64,000 nucleotides of DNA from Closterium sp. NIES-65 (GCA_948144175.1 CANXME010002105.1:372001-436000), one strand, 5' to 3'; shown: positions 11,997 through 23,332, counted from the stretch's first letter. Translations and numbers: made by a program. The notes: generated by a model from the letters alone, not told the origin.

Positions 11997-14900
11997 ACCT
12001 GGCGTTGGGGTTTGTGTTGGACGAGGAATCCTTCTCATCGCAGGGCTTCAACGCCGCCTTCCACTACGCCAGTGCGGGCTTCGACCCCGCGCAGGACAAC
12101 TGCCCCGCGTGGACTGTCATGTCCTACAGCACCTGGGTCCTGCCTGAATCCACCTGGCCTGTCAAGAACCAACGGGGCTGTGGTAAGTCGTATTGCCGCA
12201 CGGCATGAACAGCAGGATAGGTGCAAGGTATGGCTTGGGGCTGAAATATGGGATGTGGGTGCAAGGTTCTTGAGATGAGAGAATTGAATGAGCCACAGCA
12301 GCCGCATGCAGCCATGCATGGAGTGAGATTAATAGTCGTACTTTCCATCATGCTAAGTGGAGAAAAAAGCTTGGGGCGCGTTGCGTTCTGCGTTCGAACG
12401 CAGAACGCAGAACGCAAGCAAAAACGCAGAACGCTTGGCCGAAATTTTTTTCAGTCAAAAACTTGTGAATCCCAGCCAATTTAGTGGGTGCGAGCGAGCA
12501 GCACGGGGCATGTGACACCAAAGAAATTCGAGTACCTTGTTGTCTCTCATCCAACCACAGAGCCCTTGTGAAATGTCTTCATAGTATTTTCTTACGAGCT
12601 ATCTTCACAGCAACCTGCTAGTGATCACGTTACCATTCTGAGAGTGCATGGCTCGGTTCCCATTCCGGCCTTTTTTATGTTAACCAGGTGACTGCTGGGC
12701 GTACGCAGTGGTGGCAGCGGTGGAGGCAGCCCACAGGATTGCGAGCAACTGGGCGCAGCCCCTCGTGCTGTCGGTGGAGCATCTGCGCCTCGCCCTCTCC
12801 TCCAACTGCGACGGTGGCTCGCCCACCAAGGCGCTGCAGTTCCTCCTCAACGCCACCGCCCACGACAAGGGCTTGCTGGAGGACGCACTCTACTCGCAAG
12901 GGCTGGCTCTTAAAGGAAGATGGTTGGTGAGTTGCTGCATGTATTGTGTCATTCTGTTAGGGTGTTGTTATTGTGTTGCTTGTACCTGCTGTTGGTTCAG
13001 GGTTGTTACAGTGTTGCTGTGAATGATGTCCGTCTGCCAACTTTCTCGTTCTCCATATTCCTCTTCCCTGCGTACAGGCTAGCCGTGAATGACATTCTGT
13101 CCGCCGTCTCTGTCCCACTCCATTTTCCCCTTTCTTGCGTACAGGCGAGCACCCCCAAGTACTATGGCATCCGAGGCATCGAGCGCACGGGGTTCTACGG
13201 GTGGTTTGGGCTCATGCTGGCAGTGCAGCGCCAGCCTGTCATTGTGCACATCGAGGCGTCCGCACCCTCCTTCCAAGACTACGATGGGGTAAGGCACCCT
13301 CCTTCCAAGACTACGATGGGGTAAGGCACCCTCCTTCCAAGACTACGATGGGTTAAGGCACCCTCCTTCCAAGACTACGATGGGGTAAGGCACCCTCCTT
13401 CCAAGACTACAATGGGGTAAGGCACCCTCCTTTCAAGGCTACGATGGGGTAAGGCACCCTCCTTTCAAGACTACGATGGGGTAAGGCACTGTACTTGCAA
13501 AAGCGTGGCACCTGGAAGGCAGCTTTTGCCAACCTAAGTGTGTTGTTTTGCTGCACTGTCAGCTCATGATATAGGCACTCATTTCTCTGTGTATGCGTTT
13601 GGGCGTGTGTGTGTGTGTGTGGGCAGAGTGGCAAGTACGCGGACGAGGAGTGTTTCAGCAACCACCTGAACCACGTGGTGCTAGTGGTGGGCTACCTCTC
13701 CGCGGGCTCCGACCCCTCCAACTCCGCCGTGCCGCCGCCCTTCTGGATCATCCGCAACTCATGGGGCACAGCCTGGGGCGACCAGGGCCACATGCGCATG
13801 GACATTCGCAGTGGAGATGCCATCTGCGGCATCAACACTCTCCCGGGCCTCTTCCCTGTCGTCAGAAGTGAGGCGTTGACTGGGTGCCCTGTCAAAGTAC
13901 TTAGTGCAATCGTCAAAAGTGAGGCTAATCATGCTTCCTGCCGTTTTTTGCACCCCTATGCTGACTTCTGGTGAATCTACCTTCTATCTGTAGCATAGTG
14001 CATTTGACGTGTCGTCTGCCCACACCCCATTCCCACCGGATGTGTTCGAGCAGGTAGTGCTGATCCGTGTGGGTCACGCTCCTTCCAGTACAGCATTCAA
14101 GGCCCGGCCTTCAACCCGTGTGGGCGGTTCAGCTGCAGCAAGAAGGGCACCAGCAATCGCTGAAAGTGCACTGACGCCCGTTTTGCTCAAGTCAAGAACA
14201 CCGATGGGTCGTACACCTGTGCCTATGGTAACATGCACCGGGGAGGGTCACTGGTGATGTGCGCATGTACGCTAAATTATTCCAAAACTTTTGGACTAGT
14301 GCATAGAGTGAAGCTGCTCTTGAGAGAGTAACCCGTTGGCCTTCTGATTTGTTATTTTCCTTCTTGTTGTCGGTGGACTATTTTGAAAAGCCCATCTCCA
14401 GTTGCTAGCCTTCTTTCCTGCACCTGGTCAATTTCCCCCCTTGCCTAGGTGTCCACACATACCTATCCCGTTTTCCTTCTTTTATGATTTTCACTCACAT
14501 ATTCCCACGCCTACAGCATGTCCCCCCCTGCACATCCCAATGCCTACTGTCTCATGCATGTACCCATGCTTGCCTTACTCCTCTCCCCTCGCCCCAGTGG
14601 ACGTGTGTGGGTCCAGCAGTCGCAACCCGTGTGTGGTGGGCACGTGTGTGAACGATGGCAAGGGCAGCTACTCCTGTGTGTGTCCCCCGGGGTTCATCCA
14701 GGGCACCACCCTCGCCAACACCGCCTCCTGTGCTCCAGGTAACACCCCCCTGCTGTTCTCCTCCTGTGCTCCAGGTAACACCCCCCTGCTGTTCTCCTCC
14801 TGTGCTCCAGGTAACACCCCCCTGCTGCTCTCCTCCTGTGCTCCAGGTAACACCCCCCTGCTGCTCTCCTCCTGTGCTCCGGGTAACACCCACCTGCTGC

Positions 14901-16792
14901 TCTCCTCCTGTGCTCCGGGTAACAATCCTTCTCTGGTAACCAGTCTCGTCTTTCCCCCTGGTAACAACTGCTGAGAACGAAATGGTCCCCATGCATGCAG
15001 CAGTTTCACATCTTTCCTTCTTGTTTTGCTCGCATCTCATACTCCGCTCCTGTGTGCCACTGACTTGGTCGGGCTAAGAATTTGATGTGAGTGGCGGTGT
15101 GGTGCAGGGGATGCAGGGGGGGTGTACACGGTGCGGCAGAGCAACGTGTGGTGCTCCCATGTGCATCCCATATTCGCCCTCACACTGGACCAGTTCCTGC
15201 AGCAGAACAAGGTGCAAATCCCTGAGTGCCACATCCGTTGGGTTCGTGCAGGACAATACAAGCATTCGTGATGCTTCTCATACTGAACCAGTTCATGCAC
15301 CAGAGCAAGGTACCTGCGGCACATGCTTGAGTTCCGCCTTGGCTTCATCATTTAAGTCAGTGCCAGTATTCCTGATCCTCCATTGCCTCTCGCATGTGCC
15401 ATCATCCCCTGCATGTACCATCAACCCACTGCATGGCCCACAAGGCATCGCCTGCTCTGCTCCTCTGCGCCTCAACGCAGCCCTGCTCGTCAACTCCACA
15501 GTGCCACCCTGCTCTGTCTTCTACACCACCTTGCTAGTAAGGGCTCTCCAGAGCTATAGGCCCGGCCGCTGGGCAGGCAAAGCTCACAGCAGACAAAGCA
15601 TGATATCTCCACCAAGTGCAGAGCATGCACCTTCCACTCTGACGAATAGTGTTCTATTCTGCAAAAGGTTTGACCCACTTTGTGTGCGGGACCTAAGCCA
15701 CCAGCCGCTCTTAATTGGCCTTTCCTATCCCCATTCCCATTTGTCCTCTCTGTGCTCCCATGCTGCCTGTGTACCTCTCCATGTGCCCCCAGGGTGACAC
15801 GTGTGCAGGGGTGGGGCGGCAGGTGGAGCTGTGTGGGGCGGCAGCGTCGGATGCGGAGTGTGAGGCGGCATTTCAGGCGCTCAACCCCGCTGTGGACTGC
15901 TCCTCCCTGAAGCCCTCCCAGGCCGTGTGCATCGAGAGGGACCCCGGGGTGGCGAATGTGACACTGGTGTGCGACCAGTACTACCGGGCGCGCCTCAACG
16001 ACACGTGCGACAGCATCAGGCAGCTGGCGGAGCCTCCTCTCAGCCCCGTGGACTTCTACCGCCTCAACCCCGGCGTCAACTGCAACCAGCTCATCCCCCT
16101 CAAGAACCACTCCCGCTCCGCCACCACCTTTGGTGCTGAGGTGAGTCACTGTTGTGCATGCAGTGTGGTGCGTGCAGTGTGGTGCGTCCAGTGTGGTGCG
16201 TCCAGTGTGGTGTGTGCAGTGTGTATGTGCAGTGTGTGTGCAGTGTGTGTGTGCAGTGTGTGTGTGCAGTGTGTGTGTGCAGTGTGTGTGTGCAGTGTTG
16301 TGCATGCAGTGGGATGCATGCATTAGTATGGTTCAGCAATGTGCTCCAAGGTTTGTAAGGGAGAAGTGTCTCAAGATACAACTAAACTTGGTTACTGAGT
16401 GAATTAGCCAAGCTTGGTGACTGAGTGAATCAACCACACCAACTTGGTTGGAAGGTCTGTACAGTTTGAGACAAAATCTTCCGCCCCTTGTTCCCTGGTC
16501 CACCTCCACCTCTCTGCTACATTGTCTACTCCTCTCACTACCTCCCCTGTGCCTGCAGGTGTGCATTGGCAGCGTCACCAACTTCACAGCGGGCATCTGT
16601 TCCAGGACCAGCACATACACCATCTCACCAGGGGATAATTGCAAGTACATCAATGTCAAGTACTTCTACAGCATCAAGGGCTGCTACAGGAGAATGAACG
16701 CGTATGAGTGTGTGGACATATTAAGGCCTGGAGTCAAGATTTGCACGCCAAATGCAAAAAAGGCCCGAATTGGTACTTGCAGCAGCATCTGA
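11997..16792 (+). CDS. Papain-like cysteine protease with EGF-like and LysM domains
   Basis: Exons: 11997-12182, 12688-12926, 13145-13288, 13627-13867, 14054-14227, 14598-14738, 15108-15211, about 15446-15534, 15793-16140 and 16559-16792. Family C1A marks are [14 protein letters not shown] (oxyanion Gln, catalytic Cys), [20 protein letters not shown] (catalytic His) and [15 protein letters not shown] (catalytic Asn). A Cys-rich exon ([16 protein letters not shown]) and an EGF-like exon ([20 protein letters not shown]) follow, then LysM-like modules ([31 protein letters not shown]). LysM binds GlcNAc-containing glycans, so a secreted, wall-directed protease is likely. Phases agree between successive exons except around the poorly resolved exon near 15.45 kb. 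An in-frame TGA lies in the exon at 14054-14227 where a Cys codon is expected. No start, signal peptide or prodomain is seen upstream. The phase-1 start fits the lectin donor at 6556. Confidence 0.85.
12383..12408. repeat. Perfect 26-bp palindrome with GCAGAACGC repeats
   Basis: A perfect inverted repeat centred on TTCGAA lies in the first protease intron. The unit GCAGAACGC recurs to its right up to about 12434. It could form a strong hairpin or be the core of a small inverted-repeat element. Confidence 0.75.
13262..13486 (+). repeat. Seven tandem 32-bp copies of an exon end and its splice donor
   Basis: The unit is the last 27 bases of the protease exon ending at 13288 plus the start of the intron, including GTAAG. 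It repeats at 13262, 13294, 13326, 13358, 13390, 13422 and 13454. Each copy except the altered third and fifth reads GATGGG/GTAAG. Because 32 is not a multiple of three, use of a neighbouring downstream donor would change the frame. Confidence 0.95.
14725..14940 (+). repeat. Six tandem 36-bp copies of the EGF exon end and its splice donor
   Basis: The unit CTCCTGTGCTCCAG/GTAACA begins at 14725, 14761, 14797, 14833, 14869 and 14905. It carries the last codons of the EGF-like exon (SCAPG) and its donor. The period of 36 keeps the reading frame, so a downstream donor would add units of 12 residues ([10 protein letters not shown]..). Confidence 0.95.
16141..16330. repeat. GTGCAGTGT-type repeat in the last protease intron
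   Basis: Short tandem units (GTGTGTGCAGT and variants) fill the first part of the intron between the last two protease exons. It has no coding content. Confidence 0.8.
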
Positions 16793-17200
16793 CCAGACCG
16801 GCCCCTTGCTTCTACACTGTGTAAATAATATATAAATCTTGAGCAGCGGCCCCAATACAACTGTGCTTACACTCCTTATTGAGTTATATATGTGTGGCGC
16901 TGCTGGTGGCGGCACGGCCAGGGCTCTATATATTGTAAAATCAAACTAAGAAAAGTGTTGTAATCTCCTGCACATACGATATACCGCCGCATATACCGTA
17001 TGGCCTCGGATATAAGCGCACGCCTATGTTACACTATACCGTATTAGCGCATATACCGTATGGCCCTTGGCGCACTGCTTCGTAACAAAGCAGCGCACTT
17101 GTACCAGTACCGAGTTCATTTGTACAGATCACGATTATAAGGCATGTTAAGTTCCAATTCTTCACTGAACAACATCTTTATTAAATTACTCATTACAATA
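16793..17200. other. 3' flank of the protease gene
   Basis: No gene is seen. The motif GCATATACCGTATGGCC occurs twice (about 16992 and 17050), and the sequence becomes AT-rich before the Copia remnant. Confidence 0.5.
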
Positions 17201-18120
17201 CCTACTACAAGAGTCTGCATCACTCTGGCTCCTAAAGGAAAGACTACAGCAGACTCTCCGGGCTCACCACCACAACAACAAATGTGCTGGCCGGAGTGAC
17301 TTTCAGCTTATTGCACGCATCAACGCCCTTGAAAGCCATCAAACAATGAGCATCGACAGCTCAAGCTACGGCAGAGGAGTTGCTGGACTCCCTCTCCGAG
17401 GAGAAGACCGGCGCGTCAACTCCGAGAGGTCTTTCACCTTTGACAATCGTCGAGGTTTAGCTCCTGCACAAGACATTCAGCAACATGCGCAAACAGAGGC
17501 ATTAGTATCACTACATAACATTTTTTTAACGACATCAAAATTGAAGACATCAGTCTTGTTCGACAGCAAGGATTTTAGTACGTGGAGCTTCGAGTTCGAG
17601 CTCCTCGCAGCAACCGCGCAAATCTGGATGTACTACAACAAGAGTCTTTCCTTTCTAACAGAAGGTAATCCCCAGAAGAAAACCTCTACTACCACAAGTC
17701 TCTCCTCACATGCACGGTCCTTCACCGCAACTTCTCTCGCGCCAAGCAGCTTGGCATCCGTTCCTTCACAACGGAGTGCGCTCCCGCGCATGTGTCCTAG
17801 AAGTACCTGCGCAACACATACATGGCAACAGACCCGGTAACAATGAGTCACTTCCTTAGCCAGCTGACATCCGCCAAGATGGTTCAAGGGGAGAAAGCGG
17901 GACCATATATCAATCGCTGCTGAAATATGCGCGACCAGTTGAAGAAGTAGTATGGCGGAAACGTCCCTGACGACATGTTCGTCACTATAGTCCATTCCGG
18001 GCCACACGATGGATCGTTGCTTCAAGCGCAAGGCATGAAAAGTGCAACTCACCCGGTGATCAACGTCAACCCTCAACTTGCCCTTCAACGCTATCAGCAA
18101 CAGCCCTACAAGGCTTTTTG
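17200..18120 (+). mobile_element. Copia gag remnant
   Basis: Scattered reading frames match the Copia gag (UBN2-type) domain: VLFDSKDFSTWSFEFELL near 17560, then SHFLSQLTSAKMVQGEKAG and DMFVTIVHSG near 17850-18000. No protease, integrase or reverse transcriptase follows, and no paired LTRs were found. This is an old fossil with several breaks. Confidence 0.65.
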
Positions 18121-18880
18121 ACCCATCCCCCCACCCCCCCTCCCCCCCCCCCTTCCCCAACCACTTTTCTCGCCCATCCTACCCTCCCCTACCCCCCTCT
18201 CTCCCACCTCCCCGACTTCCCGAAGTGTAATTGTCGAAATGTTTGGCAGCTTGTGTCAGCAGCTTGTGTCGGCAGCTTGTGATCGGCAGCTTGTGTCTTA
18301 CTAGCAATTGGTCAGTTCTTCAGAAAAAAATGCAACACAACTGGCTATCGTACGTTGGAAACTTGGCTGGGTGCAGAACTTGGCGCCCTCTAGCCAGCTT
18401 AATGGGGCACCGCATCCCTAGCAAGTCGTGTCGCATCGCATGGCTGACATGGCAATTATAAGTTATCGCGACAACGAATATTAAAAAAAAAGTACACTAA
18501 CAAATGCATCAGGGTTATTGAAAATTTTACACTTTGGCTCTAGGGTTTTTTATTTCAAAAACAAGGAAAACCCTGATGGATCAAAGTGATGAGAACAGGG
18601 ACTGATAATCAGGGTTTTCAAAATTACAAGACTGATAATAAGGGAATCCAAAAATAGAACATTAGTGCAGGCCGCGGCTGGTCACATTCGCATGCGTGCT
18701 CTTGTGCGAGCTAACGCGATACCGATACTGTATTCCCCCAAATAGAAGACCTCCCCAAAATTCAACACCCACGGGTACCTACTACGGGGTGGTACTTTAT
18801 TGAACTCGATTTCGTTATACCCCCCCCTGGGGGGTGATCAATATGAGACCCTCCCCTTTCCCCTATGGGCGGGGGGAAGG
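18120..18880. other. Non-coding spacer with homopolymer and AGGGTTTT-type repeats
   Basis: A C-rich run (18125-18210), imperfect direct repeats of TCAGGGTT..(A/T)CAAAATT (about 18510-18640) and a G run (18868-18895) are present. No gene is recognisable. Confidence 0.5.
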
Positions 18881-18899
18881 GGGGGGGGGGGGGGGTCCA

Positions 18900-20319
18900 C
18901 GTACTTTTCATTTGTTTCATTTGAAACTGAAACATTCTATAGTGCGAATTTGGCTGTTGGAGGCTGAATTCCCGTGTGTTACGGGGTACTTTACTGTTTA
19001 AGGGTATTTTATCCTAAACAGTCCCCCAACCTAATCCCAACCTTATCTCCATCCAATCCCTTTGGGATTAAACTCTTCAATTACTCAGTTACTTGTTCGC
19101 CTATTTCGCCAACACTCTCTTTCGCCAAAGTCTTCCGCTGCGTTTATCCTCGACTTAGTCGACCCAGCTAATCTTTAGCAGATTTAGGCCCGCGGGCCTA
19201 ACACTTGGTATCAAGAGCCTTCGCGGGGAGCGACTTTCAACGAGCGACCGTCGACGACAAGACTACGACGTCATCGTCCCGCGGTGCTGACTTGTAGACT
19301 TGGAGTCGTCGTGCCGACATGGATGAAACCAACACACTTGCTCAACTCAAAATGTTGACGCTGGAAAATCGTCAGGTACGGGCTGAAATGCAACAGCTTC
19401 GTGAATTCGCGTCAATTTTCTCATGGTCATGCCGAACCATCTTCTGCACCCAACACGTCGACTGGCGTGGAAGCGCTGCAGGAATGTCGAAGCGCGCTCA
19501 AGCCGCAGAAACCCGAGCCGTTCGACCCAAGTCAACGCGACGCGAACGTGCGAACGTGGATCTTCATGCTGAACAACTACTTCATCGTGAGCGGGGTGCA
19601 AGAGGCGGACGCGCAGCAGCGGATCGAGTACTCCGTTACGCTTCTGAGGGGCCCGGCCTTGGAGTGGTGGCGCCAACTCACTCAAACTGCTGTACGAAGG
19701 GCTCATTTGGACGGGCATTAACAGGGCGTGGGGCATGCAGCTGTAACTTCGAGCTCAGTGAGTTTAGCTTTGGGTGTTACCATGGTTCCGACCACATGAA
19801 GGATTTGAAGCGGCGCTGAAAAGTAGATTCGATTTGGTGAACGCCTCCGAAGCTGATAGGAAGCGTCTACGTCATTTCTGATCGATAGGAAATGTCCAGG
19901 CGTACACACGACAGTTCTTGAGCATCTGCAACGAAATAGATGACATCATGGAAGCAGAGATGCACGATCGCTACCTCGAAAGGTTGAAGCCGGACATAGC
20001 GGAGATTATAGCGATTCACGGGTTGTCCACTTTCGAGTCAGTTGTCGCAGCAGCAGAACGCGTCGACGCACTACGAAGCCAACGAGGTCGTGACGATCGC
20101 GATAGGGGATACAACAGACCGATCAACGACGCTCGATCGAGGGACGGACCATCGCCCATGGAGATTGGTGCAGTTAATAGTGGCGGCTCACAGCAAAAAG
20201 CCGAGACACATGAAGCAGGTTTACCCACAGCTTAAGGAGCGGCAGCACGGAAACGGAAACCGCCAGTAGATAGCGGGTCGCTAGCTGGTGTGGACGCTTC
20301 CGAACCCGCCACGTCTACC
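18900..20319 (+). mobile_element. Ty3-type LTR-element remnant (LTR end, primer site, gag)
   Basis: TTGGTATCAAGAGCC at 19206 is a typical initiator-Met primer-binding site following a probable LTR end (..GCCTAACA). Its LTR start is unclear. The gag that follows shows FDPSQRDANVRTWIFMLNNY, ALEWWRQL and, further on, YLERLKPDIAEIIAIHG, as in Ty3-group gag. It is cut off by the TRIM element at 20320. It is a broken, partial copy with a few breaks; no pol is seen. Confidence 0.65.
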
Positions 20320-23015
20320 TGTCAGAATGTTATTATCTAGCCTGTAGTGGGGTGATTTATAGCGGGTACAACCCAGTTAGGGTTTTCTATATGTATCCCA
20401 ACTGCTGCTAGTAAAACCTCTCCTTTCTTCAATTCTGTTTCTGCCTGCTAACTTTGACATGGTTTCAGAGCAGGTCGACCCCCTTGGGTCGATCTGACAA
20501 AATTAGAAGAAAGAAGAAGAGGATTGAACTAGCAGAAATGGGGATACAAATAGCAAACCCTAGAAGAGTTGTACTCGCTATAGAGCACCCCACTACAGGC
20601 TAGAACATAAGATAACATTCTGACACACCCCCATAGCCAAAGTGGGGTGTAATCAGCAGAGCAGGCAAAGCAGTACAAGCTCAGGATGGATCACAATGTC
20701 ACCACACATTCTGAGCACAAGTTCAAGAAGAAATAGTTTAGAGTGCACAATTATGAGCAAAGCTAGTGGTAGTCACAACGGGCAAGTGAGGAGGAGGAGA
20801 GAGAGTGAAAGGAGAGGAGATAGAAGGCGGCTGCTGAAGCTGCAGACACACGGGCAACAGGAGTGGCGAGCACAGTGGCTACCGGACTAAGCGCCCGGAC
20901 TACAGGAGCAACAGGCCCCGCGGCTTAAGCAGCGGCAGACGGGCAACGGACCCACAGGCGACTGGCGCAGCGACAAGCTCACTGGGCTACCGGGACAACG
21001 CCCCGGACTACAGGTGCTGCGGACAACATGCTGGCAGCCTCCACTCAACCTCCCGCAGACAGTCCCACCCCCCTGATACACACCCGCTGCTACACCCCTA
21101 GCTCCACTCCCACGCACCCCCCTTAAACCCTAGACCCCAGTCTCCCACACAACCACCCCCCTCAGCGACAGCTGCAGCATTGGGAGACGAAGGAGGAGGA
21201 GGAGCAAAGGGAGGAAGGCACACCGGCCACCCCCATACCCGACACCCCACCGCTCCCGAAGGAGCCACGACGGGCGACGGGAAAAAGGGGGGGGGGGGGG
21301 GTGGAGAAAGGGGGCCCACCACGGGCCTGAGAGGGTCGCAGGTAGGGGCACGGGGCCGGGGCCGCAGGTAGGGCGACGGGCCGCAGGTAGGGCGGCGGGT
21401 GGCCGCGAAGGTAAGGCGGCGGGTGGGCCGCGAAGGTAGGGCGGCGGGTGGCCGCAAAGGTAGGGCGGCGGGTGGCCGCGAAGGTAGGGCGGCGGGTGGC
21501 CGCGAAGGTAGGGCGGCGGGTGGCCGCGAAGGTAGGGCGGCGGGTGGCCGCAAAGGTAGGGCAGCGGGGCCGCGACGGGTCCCCGTCGCCCGTCGCGGCA
21601 CCTCCAGAAGGCGATGCGACGAACGACGGGGCAGACGCCCGCCGCGCGCCTCGGGGCGCACAGCGGGCAGAGAACCGCCACGCGCCTCGGGGCGCACGGC
21701 GGGCAGAAAAACCGCCGCGCGCCTCGGGGCGCACGGCGGGCAGAAAACCGCCGCGCGCCTCGGGGCGCACGGCGGGAAGGAAAAGTAGCAGCGGAAGCGA
21801 GGTGGTAACCCACCCACAGGATCGATCCAAGGGGATCGACCTGCTCTGATAGCATGACAAAATTAGAAGAAAGAAGAAGAGGATTGAACTAGCAGAAATG
21901 GGGATACAAATAGCAAACCCTAGAAAAGTTGTACTCGCTATAGAGCACCCCACTACAGGCTAGAACATAAGATAACATTCTGACACGATCCTGTGGGTGG
22001 GCCCACCACCTAACTGCTTTCGCTGCTACTCTGTCTGTTGCACCCCCCGTGGCGTGCGACGCCTTCTTCCTGCGAATGTTTTTTAGGGTTCTCTGCCCGC
22101 CGTGCGCCACGAGGCGCGCGGCGGTTTCCTACCGTGGGGGACCCGCGCGCAGCCCCTTGCCCTTCCCGTCGCGTCGCCGTGCCGGCCGTGCGCGGGCCTG
22201 CAGGCCGCGCGCGGCCCGTCTGCCCGCCGCGCGGCCTTGGGGACCCGCGCGCGGCCCCTGCCCTGCTCGTCGCGGCGCCCTGGGGAGCACGCGCGGCCCC
22301 TCGCTCTTCTTGTCGCGGCGCCCTGGGGAGCCGCGCGCGCCCCCCGCCCGTCCGTCGCGGCGCCCTAGGGAGCCGCGCGCGCCCCCTCGCCCGTCTGTTT
22401 TGGCGCCCTGAGGAGAGACGTGCGGCCCCTCCTGTACCGTCCCACCCCCGTGCTGCCCATTCCTCCCGTGCCGCCGTGCGTTCCGCGGTGGTGGGGGGTG
22501 TGGGGTGGTGAGCATGGGGGTGCGCGGTGTGGGTACTCCCCTTCCCTCTCCCCACCTCCTTGTTCGTCTCCCACTGCTGCAGCTACTGCTGAGGGGGGTG
22601 GAGGTGTGGGAGCCGAGGGGAATGGCGCTAGGGGGGTGACGTGGGAGTGGAGTTAGGGGTTCAGCAGGGGGTGTGTGTCAAGGGTGTGGGTCAGTTGGAG
22701 GAGGTTGTGTGGAGGTAGCTATCGTGTCGCCTGCAGCGCTTGTAGTCCGTCGCCCTTGCTTCGGTAGCCAGTGAGCCTATTGCACCAGTCGCCAGTGGGT
22801 CCGTTGCTCCTGCCGCTCGTCTTAGCCGCGGAGCCAGTCACTCTAGTAGTCCATCGCCCTTGCTTCGGTAGCCACTGAGTCAGCCGCTCCTGTGCCCGTG
22901 CCTTTGCAGCTTCAGTCGTTGCCTCCCATCTTCTCTCCTTCCACAGTTCCTCCTCCTCCTCACTTGCCCGCTGTGATTACCTCTAGCTTTGCTTATTATT
23001 GTGAACTCCTACTAT
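20320..23015 (+). mobile_element. TRIM-like LTR element, right end missing, hosting a nested sister element
   Basis: A 140-bp LTR (20320-20459) starts TGTCAG and ends TTGACA, followed by the primer site TGGTTTCAGAGC. The internal sequence is split by the nested element at 20495-21985 and resumes at 21986. It runs through a GC-rich stretch to about 23015, where it still matches the internal 3' region of the nested copy but stops before any second LTR. It sits in the Ty3 gag remnant, so three insertions are stacked. The second LTR was presumably lost by deletion. Confidence 0.75.
20495..21985 (-). mobile_element. TRIM-like LTR element nested in its sister, structurally whole
   Basis: Two 131-bp LTRs (20495-20625 and 21855-21985) differ at one base. 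On the minus strand they begin TGTCAGAATG and end TTTTGTCA. The primer site TGCTATCAGAGCAGG follows the right-hand (5') LTR and a CTATGGGGGTG purine tract precedes the left-hand (3') one. The direct repeat CGATC (20490-20494 and 21986-21990) is the target duplication. The interior is GC-rich minisatellite-like sequence (units such as CGCGAAGGTAGGGCGGCGGGTGG) with no recognisable protein. The insertion is very recent. Confidence 0.9.
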
Positions 23016-23235
23016 GCCTGCTCATTGTGGGTACATGAGATGGCATGCAATGGCATGGAATGTAACAGAAGCGTGTTGTATTGTAAGAAGTGACTCAAGT
23101 GCACGTGCTACCATGGTGGCTTCCTTTCCAACTGACAACCCAGCTTGGCCATGGTAGCCCACATGTGCTTCTCTCACTTCGCTGCGGCTGACACGTGATA
23201 CTTGGTGAGACACAGCCATGCCGACCATGCGGAGA
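23016..23235. other. Sequence between the retroelement cluster and the last LRR exon
   Basis: No coding exon is recognisable. The minus-strand LRR gene should continue in this direction beyond its exon at 23361-23432, but its remaining 3' part is not visible here or beyond the retroelements. Confidence 0.45.
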
Positions 23236-23332
23236 CTCGCAAACGCTGCAACTACTTGGCGTGTCTTCCCATGTGTTTTGAGTCGACTCAAAACACACTC
23301 GCAAACGCTGCAACTACTTGGCCTGTCTTCCC
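23236..23332. repeat. Palindrome TTTTGAGTCGACTCAAAA between 35-bp direct repeats
   Basis: Direct copies at 23236-23270 and 23298-23332 (CTCGCAAACGCTGCAACTAC..) differ at one base. They flank a 24-bp perfect palindrome at 23273-23296. The same palindrome family occurs at 3511, 25758 and 28008. Confidence 0.9.

Noticed and set aside
21098-22574. Overlapping Arg/Pro/Ala-rich ORFs of 120-263 codons
   Set aside because: They fall inside the GC-rich interiors of the TRIM-like elements and show no domain or codon pattern.
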